Of a DNA stretch of 64,000 bases, positions 47,687 through 56,648 are shown one piece after another. The stretch spans positions 58,487-122,486 of the forward strand of contig NZ_SDOY01000159.1 of the NCBI RefSeq assembly GCF_004117935.1, read 5' to 3'. The position numbers and the translations under genes are program-made. This DNA comes from Streptomyces roseicoloratus (GTDB lineage: Bacteria > Actinomycetota > Actinomycetes > Streptomycetales > Streptomycetaceae). The notes beneath the pieces were generated by a model, which saw only the letters and a list, made by a program, of their open reading frames with translations, made no database searches and was not told the DNA's origin. Each line of letters starts with the position of its first letter. Within the stretch, counting starts at the first letter, position 1.

Positions 47687-49063
47687 CTACGCGGCCGTCG
47701 CCAGGCTCGGCCGGGCGGCCTGGGCCCGTGCCTGCGGGACGAAGCGGACGCTCGGGTGGCCGTGGCGCCAGCCGACCGCGAGCTTCAGGCCGCCCACGCG
47801 GGCCAGGACCAGGCCGATGACGGTCGCGGCGGCCAGCGAGACCAGGCCGCCGGTGGCGAAGCCGACGCGGGGGCCGTAGGTGTCGGTGACCCAGCCGAGG
47901 AGCGGGGCGCCGATCGGGGTGCCGCCCGCGAACACCATCATGTACAGGCTCATCACCCGGCCCCGCATGACCGGGTCCGTCGCCATCTGGACGGCCGAGT
48001 TCGCGCTGATGTTGACCGTGAGGCCGATCATCCCGATCGGGACCAGGAGCAGCGCGAACATCCAGAACGAGGGCGACAGCGCCGCCGCGACCTCCAGGAC
48101 GCCGAAGACGCCCGCCGCGACGACGGTCTTCCGCAGCCGGGTCGAGCCGCGCCGCGCCGCGAGCAGCGCGCCCGCGAGCGAGCCGGCCGCCATGAGCGTG
48201 TTCAGGAAGCCGTACGTGCCGGCCCCGACGTGGAAGATCTCCTCCGAGAAGGCGGTCAGCCAGATCGGGAAGTTGAACCCGAACGTGCCGACGAAGCCGA
48301 CCAGGACGATCGGCCAGATCAGGTCGGGGCGCCCGGCGACGTAGCGCAGGCCCTCGCGCAGCTGGCCCTTGCCGCGCGGCGCGCGCTCCACCTTCTGGAG
48401 CTCGCCCTGGCGCATCAGCAGCAGCGCGGTGAGCGGGGCGAGGAAGGACAGGCCGTTGATCAGGAAGGCCCAGCCGCTGCCGACGCCCGCGATGAGCAGA
48501 CCCGCGACGGCGGGGCCGATCAGCCGCGCGGACTGGAAGTTGGCCGAGTTCAGCGAGACCGCGTTGCGCAGCCGGTCGGGGCCGACCATCTCGGAGACGA
48601 AGGACTGCCGGGCCGGGTTGTCGACGACGGTGACCATGCCGAGCAGGAAGGCGATCAGGTACACGTGCCAGACCTGGACGTGACCGGAGAGGGTCAGGGC
48701 CGCCAGGGTCAGTCCGCACAGGCCGAGGGCGGCCTGGCTGACGAGGAGGATGCGGCGCTTCGGGTAGCGGTCGGCGATGACGCCGCCGTACAGGCCGAAC
48801 AGCAGCATCGGCAGGAACTGGAGCGCCGTCGTGATGCCGACGGCGGCGGCCGAGCCGGTGAGGCTCAGGACCAGCCAGTCCTGGGTGATCCGGGCCATCC
48901 ACGTACCGGTGTTGGAGACGATCGCTCCGGTGAAGAACAGCCGGTAGTTCCGGATCGCGAGCGAGGAGAAGGTTCCTCGGCTCCGGGGCTCACGCGCCCG
49001 CGCGGGGGTGTGGGTATCGGATTCGTTGACGGGTGCGGAGTCTGCTCCGGGTCCCGTACTCAA
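47687..49063 (-). CDS. MFS transporter (EntS-like)
   Basis: A 458-residue major facilitator with 12 hydrophobic segments. SLAIRNYRLFFTGAIVSNTGTWM at the N-terminus and GVIADRYPKRRILLVSQ (motif A) are typical of the EntS/MFS_3 branch; DNPARQSFVSEMVG follows TM4-5. TTG 49063 has AAGGAGG upstream. A MarR regulator gene is just upstream in the same direction, so the two probably form an operon in which MarR senses an exported compound. Confidence 0.93.
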   Translation of the reverse strand: MSTGPGADSAPVNESDTHTPARAREPRSRGTFSSLAIRNYRLFFTGAIVSNTGTWMARITQDWLVLSLTGSAAAVGITTALQFLPMLLFGLYGGVIADRYPKRRILLVSQAALGLCGLTLAALTLSGHVQVWHVYLIAFLLGMVTVVDNPARQSFVSEMVGPDRLRNAVSLNSANFQSARLIGPAVAGLLIAGVGSGWAFLINGLSFLAPLTALLLMRQGELQKVERAPRGKGQLREGLRYVAGRPDLIWPIVLVGFVGTFGFNFPIWLTAFSEEIFHVGAGTYGFLNTLMAAGSLAGALLAARRGSTRLRKTVVAAGVFGVLEVAAALSPSFWMFALLLVPIGMIGLTVNISANSAVQMATDPVMRGRVMSLYMMVFAGGTPIGAPLLGWVTDTYGPRVGFATGGLVSLAAATVIGLVLARVGGLKLAVGWRHGHPSVRFVPQARAQAARPSLATAA

Positions 49064-49090
49064 AGTGCGTCGCCTCCTTGGCGCCTGGGG

Positions 49091-49552
49091 TCAGAGGTGG
49101 GCGAGCTTCTCCAGGACCGGGGCGGCGGCGCGCAGCTTCGCCCATTCGTCCTCGTCCAGACCCTCGGCGAGGGAGGCCAGCCAGGCGTTCCGCTTGCGGC
49201 GGGACTCCTCGAGCATGGCCTCGGCCTGCTCGGTCTGGCTGACCACCTTCTGCCGGCGGTCGTCGGGATGCGGCTCGAGCCTGACCAGCCCCTTGGCTTC
49301 CAGCAGGGCGACGATGCGGGTCATCGACGGGGGCTGGACGTGCTCCTTGCGGGCCAGCTCGCCGGGTGTGGCGGAGCCGCAGAGCGACAGGGTGCCGAGC
49401 ACCGACATCTCGGTGGGGCTCAGCGACTCGTCGACGCGCTGGTGCTTCAGGCGTCGGCCCAGCCGCATGACCGCGCTGCGGAGCGCGTTCACGGCGGCGG
49501 CATCGTCGGCGGTGCCGTGCGACAGGTCAGGCATCTCCTTAGCGTAACTCAT
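49091..49552 (-). CDS. MarR-family regulator of the downstream MFS gene
   Basis: A 153-residue winged-helix protein with LSPTEMSVLGTLSLCGSATPGELARKEHVQPPSMTRIVALLEAKGLV and the wing PHPDDRRQKVVSQTE. ATG 49552 has AGGAAGAG upstream; ATG 49534 is an alternative but has the ribosome site directly abutting it. A GTAA-N4-TTAC palindrome overlaps the start (49544-49555), suggesting autorepression. The MFS gene follows by 27 bp. Confidence 0.92.
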   Translation of the reverse strand: MSYAKEMPDLSHGTADDAAAVNALRSAVMRLGRRLKHQRVDESLSPTEMSVLGTLSLCGSATPGELARKEHVQPPSMTRIVALLEAKGLVRLEPHPDDRRQKVVSQTEQAEAMLEESRRKRNAWLASLAEGLDEDEWAKLRAAAPVLEKLAHL

Positions 49553-49555
49553 TAC
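49544..49555. promoter_or_regulatory. Palindrome GTAACTCATTAC over the marR start
   Basis: GTAA-N4-TTAC symmetry in an AT-rich patch that includes the start codon at 49552. Candidate MarR autoregulatory operator. Confidence 0.45.
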
Positions 49556-49665
49556 TCTTCCTAAAGACCAATCGAAAACCTTCCGTCGCAACCTGTCACC
49601 CAAACGAGTGAGACCGATCCGGAAAGTGACGCACGCGGCCCTTCCGCGGCGCGAACCTGACGGGT

Positions 49666-49890
49666 ATGGAATCGACCGTGCTCAGCCTGCGCATCGACGG
49701 AGAGCTGCTCGAACGGCTCCGCGGTCATGCCGCCAGAAGAGGAATGAGCGTCCAGGACTATGTCGTCCGGACGCTCATTCGGGAGGACTTCGACGAGCGG
49801 TTCAAGACCGCCGTCGACGAGACGGAGAAGTTCTACGGGACGGAGGACCCGCCGTCGGCTCAGGTCAGGCCCAGCGCCGGCATCGCGTAG
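49666..49890 (+). CDS. Ribbon-helix-helix small protein
   Basis: A 74-residue protein whose first 45 residues, STVLSLRIDGELLERLRGHAARRGMSVQDYVVRTLIRED, form a beta-helix-helix pattern like Arc/CopG/antitoxin DNA-binding proteins. No toxin gene adjoins it. The 3' end overlaps the convergent purine permease gene by 31 bp. It diverges from the MarR gene. Probably a small DNA-binding regulator. Confidence 0.75.
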   Translation: MESTVLSLRIDGELLERLRGHAARRGMSVQDYVVRTLIREDFDERFKTAVDETEKFYGTEDPPSAQVRPSAGIA

Positions 49891-51311
49891 AAGAAGACGA
49901 AGACCGCCGACACGGCGTACATCGCCGCCGGGACCTCACGGCCGCGGCCGGCCGCGAGGCGCAGCACGCTGAACGCGATGAAGCCGATGCCGATGCCGTT
50001 CGTGATCGAGTACGTGAACGGCATCATCACCATCGCCAGGAAGGCCGGCACGGCGATCGTGAAGTCGCTCCAGTCGATCTCCTTGACCGACCCGGCCAGG
50101 ATCAGGAAGCCGACCGCCAGCAGGGCCGGGGTCGCCGCCTGGGACGGGACCATCGTGGCGAGCGGCGTGAGGAACAGCGCGACCGAGAACAGACCACCGG
50201 TCACCACCGACGCCAGACCCGTACGGGCGCCCTCGCCGACACCGGCCGTGGACTCCACGAAGCAGGTGGTGGCGGAGGAGGACGTGGCACCGCCGGAGGC
50301 GACGGCGAGGCCGTCGACCAGCAGGACCTTGTTGATGCCCGGGAAGTTGCCGTCCTTGTCCATCAGCTTGGCCTCGTCGCCGACGCCGAGGATCGTGCCC
50401 ATGGCGTCGAAGAAGCAGGACAGCAGCACGGTGAAGACGAAGAGGACGCCGGTCAGCACGCCGACCTTCTCGAAGCCGCCGAACAGGCTGAACCGGCCGA
50501 ACAGCCCGAAGTCGGGCGTGGCCACCGGGTTGCCGGGCCACTCGGGCGTCGTCAGGCCCCAGGACGGCACGGTGGCGACGGCGTTGATCACCATGGCGAC
50601 GATCGTCATCACGACGATGGAGATGAGGATCGCGCCCGGCACCTTGCGGACGATCAGCGCGAGGGTCAGCAGGGTGCCCAGGACGAACACGAGCACCGGC
50701 CAGCCGGTGAGGTGACCGTCGCCGCCGAGCTGCAGCGGAACGGTGGTGTGCGCGGCGTCCGGGATGCGGGAGACGAAGCCCGAGTCGACCAGGCCGATCA
50801 GCATGATGAACAGGCCGATGCCGATCGCGATGCCCTTGCGCAGGCCGACCGGGACCGCGTTCATCACGCGCTCGCGCAGACCGGTCGCGACCAGGAGCAT
50901 CACGACCAGACCGGCGAGGACGACCATGCCCATGGCGTCCGGCCAGGACATCCTCGGCGCGAGCTGGAGCGCGACGACCGTGTTGACGCCGAGACCGGCG
51001 GCGAGCGCGATCGGCACGTTGCCGATGACGCCCATGAGGAGCGTCGAGAACGCGGCCGTCACGACCGTCGCGGTGACGAGCTGGCCGCCGTCGAGCTGGT
51101 GCCCGTACATGTCCTTGGCGCTGCCGAGGATGATCGGGTTCAGCACGATGATGTAGGCCATCGCGAAGAAGGTGGCGAAACCGCCGCGGACCTCACGGGC
51201 GACGGTGGAGCCGCGCTCGGAGATCCGGAAGAAGCGGTCGAGTCCGGAGACGGGGCCCTGCGGGGCTTGAGGTTCCGGGGAGGTGGCCTTGAGGGCGGCC
51301 GTGGTGCTCAT
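49860..51311 (-). CDS. NCS2/AzgA-type purine permease
   Basis: A 483-residue membrane protein with about 12-14 helices. VRGGFATFFAMAYIIVLNP, ALAAGLGVNTVVAL, SCFFDAMGTILGVGDEAKL and GGATSSSATTCFVESTAGVGEGARTGL are the classic AzgA (guanine/hypoxanthine/adenine:H+ symporter) signatures. ATG 51311 follows AGAGGAACC. Upstream lies a 461-bp gene-free region with a 33-bp tandem repeat; no purine riboswitch was recognised there. Confidence 0.93.
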   Translation of the reverse strand: MSTTAALKATSPEPQAPQGPVSGLDRFFRISERGSTVAREVRGGFATFFAMAYIIVLNPIILGSAKDMYGHQLDGGQLVTATVVTAAFSTLLMGVIGNVPIALAAGLGVNTVVALQLAPRMSWPDAMGMVVLAGLVVMLLVATGLRERVMNAVPVGLRKGIAIGIGLFIMLIGLVDSGFVSRIPDAAHTTVPLQLGGDGHLTGWPVLVFVLGTLLTLALIVRKVPGAILISIVVMTIVAMVINAVATVPSWGLTTPEWPGNPVATPDFGLFGRFSLFGGFEKVGVLTGVLFVFTVLLSCFFDAMGTILGVGDEAKLMDKDGNFPGINKVLLVDGLAVASGGATSSSATTCFVESTAGVGEGARTGLASVVTGGLFSVALFLTPLATMVPSQAATPALLAVGFLILAGSVKEIDWSDFTIAVPAFLAMVMMPFTYSITNGIGIGFIAFSVLRLAAGRGREVPAAMYAVSAVFVFFYAMPALGLT

Positions 51312-51772
51312 GGAGTAGGTTCCTCTTCGGAAGAAGTCCTTTTGGCGGTTCATACGAGGGGAACCCGCCGGAGGCAAACCGTTTCAGTATGAACACATGA
51401 ACGAGTGAGCGTCCATCTCCGCGCGTAGACACCAAGGGGCGCCTGCGTGGGGCCCTGCGCGAGGACCGGACGGGTGCCGCGCGCACGGGCGGACGAAGGG
51501 CGTACGAGGGGCCGCGCGCGGACGCGCGGAGGACCGTGCGAGTCCGATGCGCGGACGCGCGGAGGACCGTGCGAGTCCGATGCGCGGACGCGCGGAGGAC
51601 CGTGCGAGTCCGATGCGCGGACGTGCGGAGGACCGTGCGAGTCCGATGCGCGGACGTGCGGAGGACCGTGCGAGTCCGATGCGCGGACGTGCGGAGGACC
51701 GTGCGAGTCCGATGCGCAGACGGTGCGCGGACCGTCCGAGGGCCGGGAGACCCGCCCGCCTAGACTGGCCGC
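51312..51772. other. 461-bp intergenic region before the permease and DUF2530 genes
   Basis: The permease side (51312-51420) is AT-richer and presumably holds its promoter. From 51516 to 51713 lies the 33-bp tandem repeat listed separately. The remainder up to the DUF2530 start is GC-rich with no recognisable gene. Confidence 0.7.
51516..51713. repeat. Six tandem 33-bp units
   Basis: Units start at 51516, 51549, 51582, 51615, 51648 and 51681. Units one to three contain GACGCGCGG and units four to six GACGTGCGG; otherwise they are identical, each ending GTGCGAGTCCGAT. The period is 11 codons, so open frames cross the tract without being genes. No variable spacers are present, so this is not CRISPR. 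Confidence 0.95.
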
Positions 51773-52045
51773 ATGGCGAAGTGGACACCGAAGCACGAGG
51801 CACCCGAGCCCCTGGAGGGGCCCGTCGTCGCCACCATCACGGGCGGCACGATCCTCTGGTTCGTCCTGTTCCTCGTCCAGGTCCCCTTCTACGGCTGGTT
51901 CGACGACCGCGACCTGACCTGGTGGGTGTGGACCTGCCTGGCCGGCGCGGGCCTGGGCCTCATCGGCATCTGGTACGTGCGCAAGCGCGACGCGGCGATC
52001 AAGCGCCACGAGGCGCGGCAGCGGGCCGAGCAGTCCCAGCCGTAA
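51773..52045 (+). CDS. DUF2530 membrane protein
   Basis: A 90-residue protein with two membrane helices, GGTILWFVLFLVQVPFY and WWVWTCLAGAGLGLIGIWY, and a basic C-terminal tail (VRKRDAAIKRHEARQR). The sequence around PLEGPVVATITGGT matches the DUF2530 family of actinobacteria. Function unknown. No strong ribosome site precedes the ATG. Confidence 0.87.
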   Translation: MAKWTPKHEAPEPLEGPVVATITGGTILWFVLFLVQVPFYGWFDDRDLTWWVWTCLAGAGLGLIGIWYVRKRDAAIKRHEARQRAEQSQP

Positions 52046-52133
52046 TGCCCGGGGACGATTTCCGTCCTACCCCGGTCTGATGTTCGGGCTTCTCGGCGGG
52101 TGAGCGGCCGGATCCCGCCGTAACGTCGAAAAC

Positions 52134-54707
52134 ATGACGCAGCGGGCGAAGATCGACATAGGCGGAAGCGGAAGCGGACACGGGCCCGACGGCGGCGGAA
52201 GCGGCGCGAGCGGAGCCGACGCCCACGGCACCGGCACCGGCACCGGCACCGGCGACAGCACCGGCGGGACGGACGGCAGTGCGTCCGGGGTGAGCGGCTC
52301 CCCCGCCCGCGGCACCGCACCCGCCGGGCCGTCCACCCAGCCGCCCGCCGAGCCGGCCGTCGTGCACCGTCCGGCCGGCCTGACCTCCGCCGAGGTCGCC
52401 GAGCGCGTGGCGCGCGGCGAGGTCAACGACGTCCCCGTCCGCAGCTCCCGCTCCACCGCCGACATCGTCCGCGGCAACGTCTTCACCCGCTTCAACGCGA
52501 TCATCGGCGTGCTCTGGGTGATCATGCTCTTCGTCGCGCCGATCCAGGACAGCCTCTTCGGCTTCGTGATCGTCGCCAACACCGGCATCGGCATCATCCA
52601 GGAGCTCCGCGCCAAGAAGACCCTGGACAGCCTGGCCGTCATCGGCGAGGCCAGGCCCACGGTCCGGCGCGACGGCGTCTCCGCCGAGATCTCCACCTCC
52701 GAGATCGTCCTCGGCGACCTCATCGAGCTCGGCCCGGGCGACAAGGTCGTCGTCGACGGCGTCGTCGCGGAGGACGACAGCCTGGAGGTCGACGAGTCGC
52801 TGCTCACCGGCGAGGCGGACCCGGTCGTGAAGCGGCCCGGCGACCGGATGATGTCGGGCTCGTTCGTGGTCGCCGGCGGCGGCGCGTTCACCGCGACCAA
52901 GGTCGGGCGCGAGGCGTACGCGGCGCAGCTCGCCGAGGAGGCCTCCCGCTTCACGCTGGTCCACTCGGAGCTCCGCTCCGGCATCTCCACGATCCTCAAG
53001 TACGTGACGTGGATGATGATCCCGACGGCGATCGGGCTCGTCGTCAGCCAGCTCGTCGTCAAGGACGACGACTTCAAGGACTCGATCGCCCGCACGGTCG
53101 GCGGCATCGTCCCGATGATCCCGGAGGGCCTGGTCCTGCTGACGTCCGTCGCCTTCGCGATCGGGGTGATCCGGCTGGGCCGCAAGCAGTGCCTGGTGCA
53201 GGAGCTGCCCGCGATCGAGGGCCTGGCGCGGGTCGACGTCGTCTGTCTCGACAAGACCGGCACGCTCACCGAGGGCGGCATGGACGTCACCGAGCTGCGC
53301 CTGCTGAACGGCGCGGACGAGACGTACGTACGGAAGGTCCTCGGCGCCCTGGGCGAGTCCGACCCGCGGCCGAACGCCTCGCTGCAGGCGATCATCGCGG
53401 CGTACCCGGACGCGGAGGACTGGCGCTGCACGGAGTCGCTGCCGTTCTCCTCCGCCCGCAAGTACAGCGGCGCCGCGTTCAGCGAGGGCGACGGCGAGAA
53501 CTCGACGTGGCTGCTCGGCGCGCCCGACGTGCTGCTGCCGGCCGGCGATCCGTCGCTCGCGGAGGTCGACCGGCTGAACGAGCAGGGCCTGCGGGTGCTG
53601 CTGTTGGCGCGTACGACCCGGGAGCTCGATTCTGCCGGGGTGGCGGCGGACGCGGCGGCGACGGCCCTGGTCGTCCTGGAGCAGCGGCTGCGGCCCGACG
53701 CGGCCGACACGCTCGCGTACTTCGCCGACCAGAACGTCGCCGCGAAGGTCATCTCCGGCGACAACGCGGTGTCGGTCGGCGCGGTGGCCGGAAAGCTCGG
53801 GCTGCCGGGCGCCGAGCACACGGTCGACGCGCGCAAGCTGCCGGAGGAACAGGAGGAGATGGCGCGGGTCCTCGACGACAACGCGGTCTTCGGCCGGGTC
53901 ACGCCGCAGCAGAAGCGGGAGATGGTCGCGGCGTTGCAGTCGCGCGGGCACACGGTGGCGATGACGGGCGACGGCGTGAACGACGTGCTCGCGCTGAAGG
54001 ACGCGGACATCGGGGTGTCGATGGGCTCGGGCTCGGAGGCGACGCGGGCGGTCGCCCAGATCGTCCTCCTGAACAACTCGTTCGCGACGCTGCCGTCGGT
54101 GGTGGCGGAGGGCCGCCGCGTGATCGGCAACATCACGCGGGTCGCGACCCTGTTCCTGACGAAGACGGTCTACTCGGTGCTGCTGGCGATCCTGGTGGTC
54201 GCGACGCAGGTCGAGTACCCCTTCCTCCCCCGCCACCTCACCCTCCTCTCCACCCTCACCATCGGCGTCCCGGCCTTCTTCCTGGCCCTGGCGCCCAACA
54301 AGGAGCGCGCGAAGCCGAACTTCGTGCGGCGCGTGATGCGGTACGCGATCCCGGCCGGCCTGATCGCGGCGGCGGCCACCTTCGCGACGTACCTCCTGGC
54401 CCGCTCGTACTACACGGGCCCGGACGCCCTGGCCGCCGAGACCAGCGCGGCCACGCTCACCCTGTTCCTCGTCTCCATGTGGGTCCTGGCGATCATCGCC
54501 CGCCCGTACACCTGGTGGCGGGTCGCGCTGGTCGCGGCGATGGGCGGCGCCTTCCTCCTGGTCCTGGTCGTGCCGTGGCTGCAGGACTTCTTCGCCCTGA
54601 AGCTGGTCGGCGTGACGATGCCGTGGACGGCGGTGGCGATCGCGGCGACGGGCGCGGCGGTCCTCGAACTCGCCTGGCGCTGGGTGGGCCACCGCTTCCC
54701 GGCGTAG
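52134..54707 (+). CDS. Cation-translocating P-type ATPase (CtpE-like)
   Basis: An 857-residue P-type ATPase. The phosphorylation site is VVCLDKTGTLTEGG, the actuator has SLLTGEADPVV, the membrane motif is PMIPEGLVLLTSVAF, and the hinge is AMTGDGVNDVLALKDADIGVSMGSGSEATR. PEGL in TM4 and overall length resemble mycobacterial CtpE, a Ca2+ transporter. The first 75 residues are a Gly/Ser/Thr-rich tail not seen in core family members. The ribosome site is weak. Confidence 0.92.
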   Translation: MTQRAKIDIGGSGSGHGPDGGGSGASGADAHGTGTGTGTGDSTGGTDGSASGVSGSPARGTAPAGPSTQPPAEPAVVHRPAGLTSAEVAERVARGEVNDVPVRSSRSTADIVRGNVFTRFNAIIGVLWVIMLFVAPIQDSLFGFVIVANTGIGIIQELRAKKTLDSLAVIGEARPTVRRDGVSAEISTSEIVLGDLIELGPGDKVVVDGVVAEDDSLEVDESLLTGEADPVVKRPGDRMMSGSFVVAGGGAFTATKVGREAYAAQLAEEASRFTLVHSELRSGISTILKYVTWMMIPTAIGLVVSQLVVKDDDFKDSIARTVGGIVPMIPEGLVLLTSVAFAIGVIRLGRKQCLVQELPAIEGLARVDVVCLDKTGTLTEGGMDVTELRLLNGADETYVRKVLGALGESDPRPNASLQAIIAAYPDAEDWRCTESLPFSSARKYSGAAFSEGDGENSTWLLGAPDVLLPAGDPSLAEVDRLNEQGLRVLLLARTTRELDSAGVAADAAATALVVLEQRLRPDAADTLAYFADQNVAAKVISGDNAVSVGAVAGKLGLPGAEHTVDARKLPEEQEEMARVLDDNAVFGRVTPQQKREMVAALQSRGHTVAMTGDGVNDVLALKDADIGVSMGSGSEATRAVAQIVLLNNSFATLPSVVAEGRRVIGNITRVATLFLTKTVYSVLLAILVVATQVEYPFLPRHLTLLSTLTIGVPAFFLALAPNKERAKPNFVRRVMRYAIPAGLIAAAATFATYLLARSYYTGPDALAAETSAATLTLFLVSMWVLAIIARPYTWWRVALVAAMGGAFLLVLVVPWLQDFFALKLVGVTMPWTAVAIAATGAAVLELAWRWVGHRFPA

Positions 54708-55101
54708 GCAGGCGCGGAAGCCGGGCGGGAGCCGGGCGGGCCTGGGCATGGGCCGGGTGGGCCTGGGCATGGGCCGGGTGGGCCTGGGCGGGACTGGGCG
54801 GAAGCCGGGCGGGAGCCGGGCGCCGGGCACCGCCCCGTCAGGTCCGCTCGCATCAAGCTGCAAGGGCCCTGCATCAAGCTGACGTGCGGGGCGGCCCGCA
54901 CGCGCCCGTTTCGGTGACAGTCTGACCAGCTGCCGGTACGGCCGAGCCGTCTCCGCCACGTCCGACTCCGGTCCGTCCGACTCCCCTCCGTCCGACTCCC
55001 CTCCGTCCGACTCCCCTCCGCTCGACTCCCCTCCGTCCGACTCCCCTCCGCTCGACTTCGCCCAGCGCGGGCCGTACCACCACCTAGCGAAAGAGGCCTT
55101 C
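54708..55101. other. 394-bp intergenic region with two repeat tracts
   Basis: It holds G-rich repeats of GGGCCTGGGCATGGGCCGGGT (about 54736-54792), a gap with GCATCAAGCTG duplicated at 54851-54862 and 54871-54882, and the 15-bp array at 54961-55050. The GOLPH3-like gene starts at 55102 behind AAAGAGG. No gene seen. Confidence 0.7.
54961..55050. repeat. Six tandem 15-bp units
   Basis: Units of CGACTCCCCTCCGTC, with GT/CT variation at the end and a variant first unit, run from 54961 to 55050 plus a partial seventh. They lie directly upstream of the GOLPH3-like gene. Confidence 0.93.
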
Positions 55102-55824
55102 ATGTCCGCTCATGCCCAGGACCTCGCCCTGCTGCTCCTCGACGACACCTCGGGACGGAGCACCGTCGACCTCGGCCGCCGTCACCGTGCGGTGGGCAGC
55201 GCCCTCCTGCTCGACCTGGTCCGCGCCGGCCGGGTGCGGGTCGACCTGCCCGGCGGCGCCCCGAAGGACGCCCGCCCGGTGGTCCTCGACGCCGCCCCCA
55301 CCGGCGACGCGGCGCTCGACCGCGCCTTGTCGCTGCTCACCGCAAAGGACCGGAAGCTGGCCTGGGCCGCGGAGAACATCGGTCACGCCTGCTGGGAGCC
55401 GTTGATGGAGAGGCTGGCCGAGCGCGGCCTGGTGCGCCGTCAGGAAGGCCGCTTCCTGGGGCTCATCAAGACGAGCTCCTGGCCGGCCGAGGACACGTCG
55501 TACGAGGCCACCGTCGTGGCCCGGGTCCGCGCCGCCGTCACCGGCGACGAGCCCGCGAACGGGATCGGGAACGGGAACGGGAACGAGAGTGGCAGCGGGG
55601 GCGGGGACGGCTCGGGCGGCGCCGGGCCGGACGAGTCGACCGTCCTCCTCGTCATGATCCTCGACGGCATCGGCGCGCTCTCCGCCGTGCTGCCCGACGA
55701 GGACCCGCGGGCCGTCGCCGAACGCGCCGGCCGGCTGGTCGCGGCCCACCGCGACCGGGGTCCGTGGTCAGAGGCGTTCAAGGGCCTGGACACCGCCCTG
55801 TTCACCGTGCTGTTCGCGAGTTGA
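55102..55824 (+). CDS. GOLPH3/VPS74-family (GPP34) protein
   Basis: A 240-residue protein with the GPP34 pattern: DLALLLLDDTSGRSTVDLG at the N-terminus, GSALLLDLVRAGRV, WEPLMERLAERGLVRRQEGRFLGL and ILDGIGALSAVLPDEDPRAV. A Gly/Asn/Ser-rich insert (about residues 153-175) sits in the middle. Eukaryotic relatives bind phosphoinositides; bacterial members are of unknown role and are common in Streptomyces. ATG 55102 has AAAGAGG upstream. Confidence 0.92.
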   Translation: MSAHAQDLALLLLDDTSGRSTVDLGRRHRAVGSALLLDLVRAGRVRVDLPGGAPKDARPVVLDAAPTGDAALDRALSLLTAKDRKLAWAAENIGHACWEPLMERLAERGLVRRQEGRFLGLIKTSSWPAEDTSYEATVVARVRAAVTGDEPANGIGNGNGNESGSGGGDGSGGAGPDESTVLLVMILDGIGALSAVLPDEDPRAVAERAGRLVAAHRDRGPWSEAFKGLDTALFTVLFAS

Positions 55825-55847
55825 GCGGAAACCGGAGGACCCCGACC

Positions 55848-56344
55848 ATGACCGACGGATCCCCGCGTCCGAAGGGGCAGGGGCACCGCATCACGCTCGC
55901 GCTGCTCTGCCGTCCTCAGCCCGCGATCCGGCTCCTCGGGGAGATCAGGGAACACGCGCCGCGGTGCACCGTCGTCTACGACACCGTGGACCTCCACTTC
56001 CGCAGGCTCGGCCGCGCCGCCGACCTGGCGGAGGAGGAGCACCGCACCGATCGTTACGCGCTCCGCGCGCAGGCCGAGACGAGCCGGGCCCTCGAACTGC
56101 TCCTCACCCGCTCCTGCGACGTCACGCTCGTCGTCTCTGAGGACGGACGGGCCGTGCTCCGGGGCTGCGCGACGGCACGGAGGTGCTCGTCGGCGACAGC
56201 GCGCCGGACCTGGCCGAGGCGATCGTCCGGCTCATCCGGGACGCCGCCCTCGGCCGACGCCTGGTGGGGGCCGCGCTTCCCCGGCTCGCCGGACTGTTCG
56301 GCCCGGCCCGCGCCCGCGACACCCTCCGCGGACTCCTCCCGTGA
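55848..56344 (+). pseudogene. Glycosyltransferase remnant (internal deletion and frameshift)
   Basis: The first part (from ATG 55848 to about 56158) reads LALLCRPQPAIRLLGEIREHAPRCTVVYDTVDLHF and ends DVTLVVSEDGRAVLRG, as in the middle of GT4-like glycosyltransferases. The reading then continues in another frame as GLRDGTEVLVGDSAPDLAEAIVRLIRD, their C-terminal segment, ending at 56344. About 130 residues that normally lie between are missing, as is the N-terminal domain. Confidence 0.75.
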
Positions 56345-56640
56345 GCCCCACGGGGACGGATGCCACCGCAGGCGCCGGGACACCGGGGCCCGACCCGGAG
56401 CTCGAACTGGTCGGTGAGCGCGCCGAGTCAGGCACCCCGCCCGGACCCACGACGGTGCTGCGCCTGCTCGGCGCACTGCCCCCGCGCTGGCGGTGCCGTC
56501 CGGTGGCCGAGGAGCAGCGGGTGACGCTGCGCATCCGGACGCCCGCGAGCACTCCCGAGGAAGCACGTGCCCGGCTCACGCAGGTGCTCGCCGATCCGGC
56601 GCTGCGCGGCTGGCACTGGCGCTGGCACCGGCGCTGCTGA
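56341..56640 (+). CDS. Small unknown protein downstream of the glycosyltransferase remnant
   Basis: A 99-residue frame from GTG 56341, overlapping the remnant's stop (GTGA). The N-terminal third is Pro/Gly/Thr-rich. The C-terminal part (VTLRIRTPASTPEEARARLTQVLADPALRGWHWRWHRRC) could fold as a small alpha-beta unit. The coupling to a dead gene suggests it once served the same locus. Family not recognised. Confidence 0.55.
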   Translation: MSPTGTDATAGAGTPGPDPELELVGERAESGTPPGPTTVLRLLGALPPRWRCRPVAEEQRVTLRIRTPASTPEEARARLTQVLADPALRGWHWRWHRRC

Positions 56641-56648
56641 GGGTCCGC

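Noticed and set aside
51312..51515. Purine riboswitch before the NCS2 permease
   Set aside because: No conserved purine-aptamer core could be recognised.
51516..51713. CRISPR array
   Set aside because: Units abut with no variable spacers and no cas genes are near.
51999..55103. Minus-strand open frame of 1034 codons opposite the P-type ATPase
   Set aside because: A shadow of the ATPase gene; the plus strand shows all P-type motifs.
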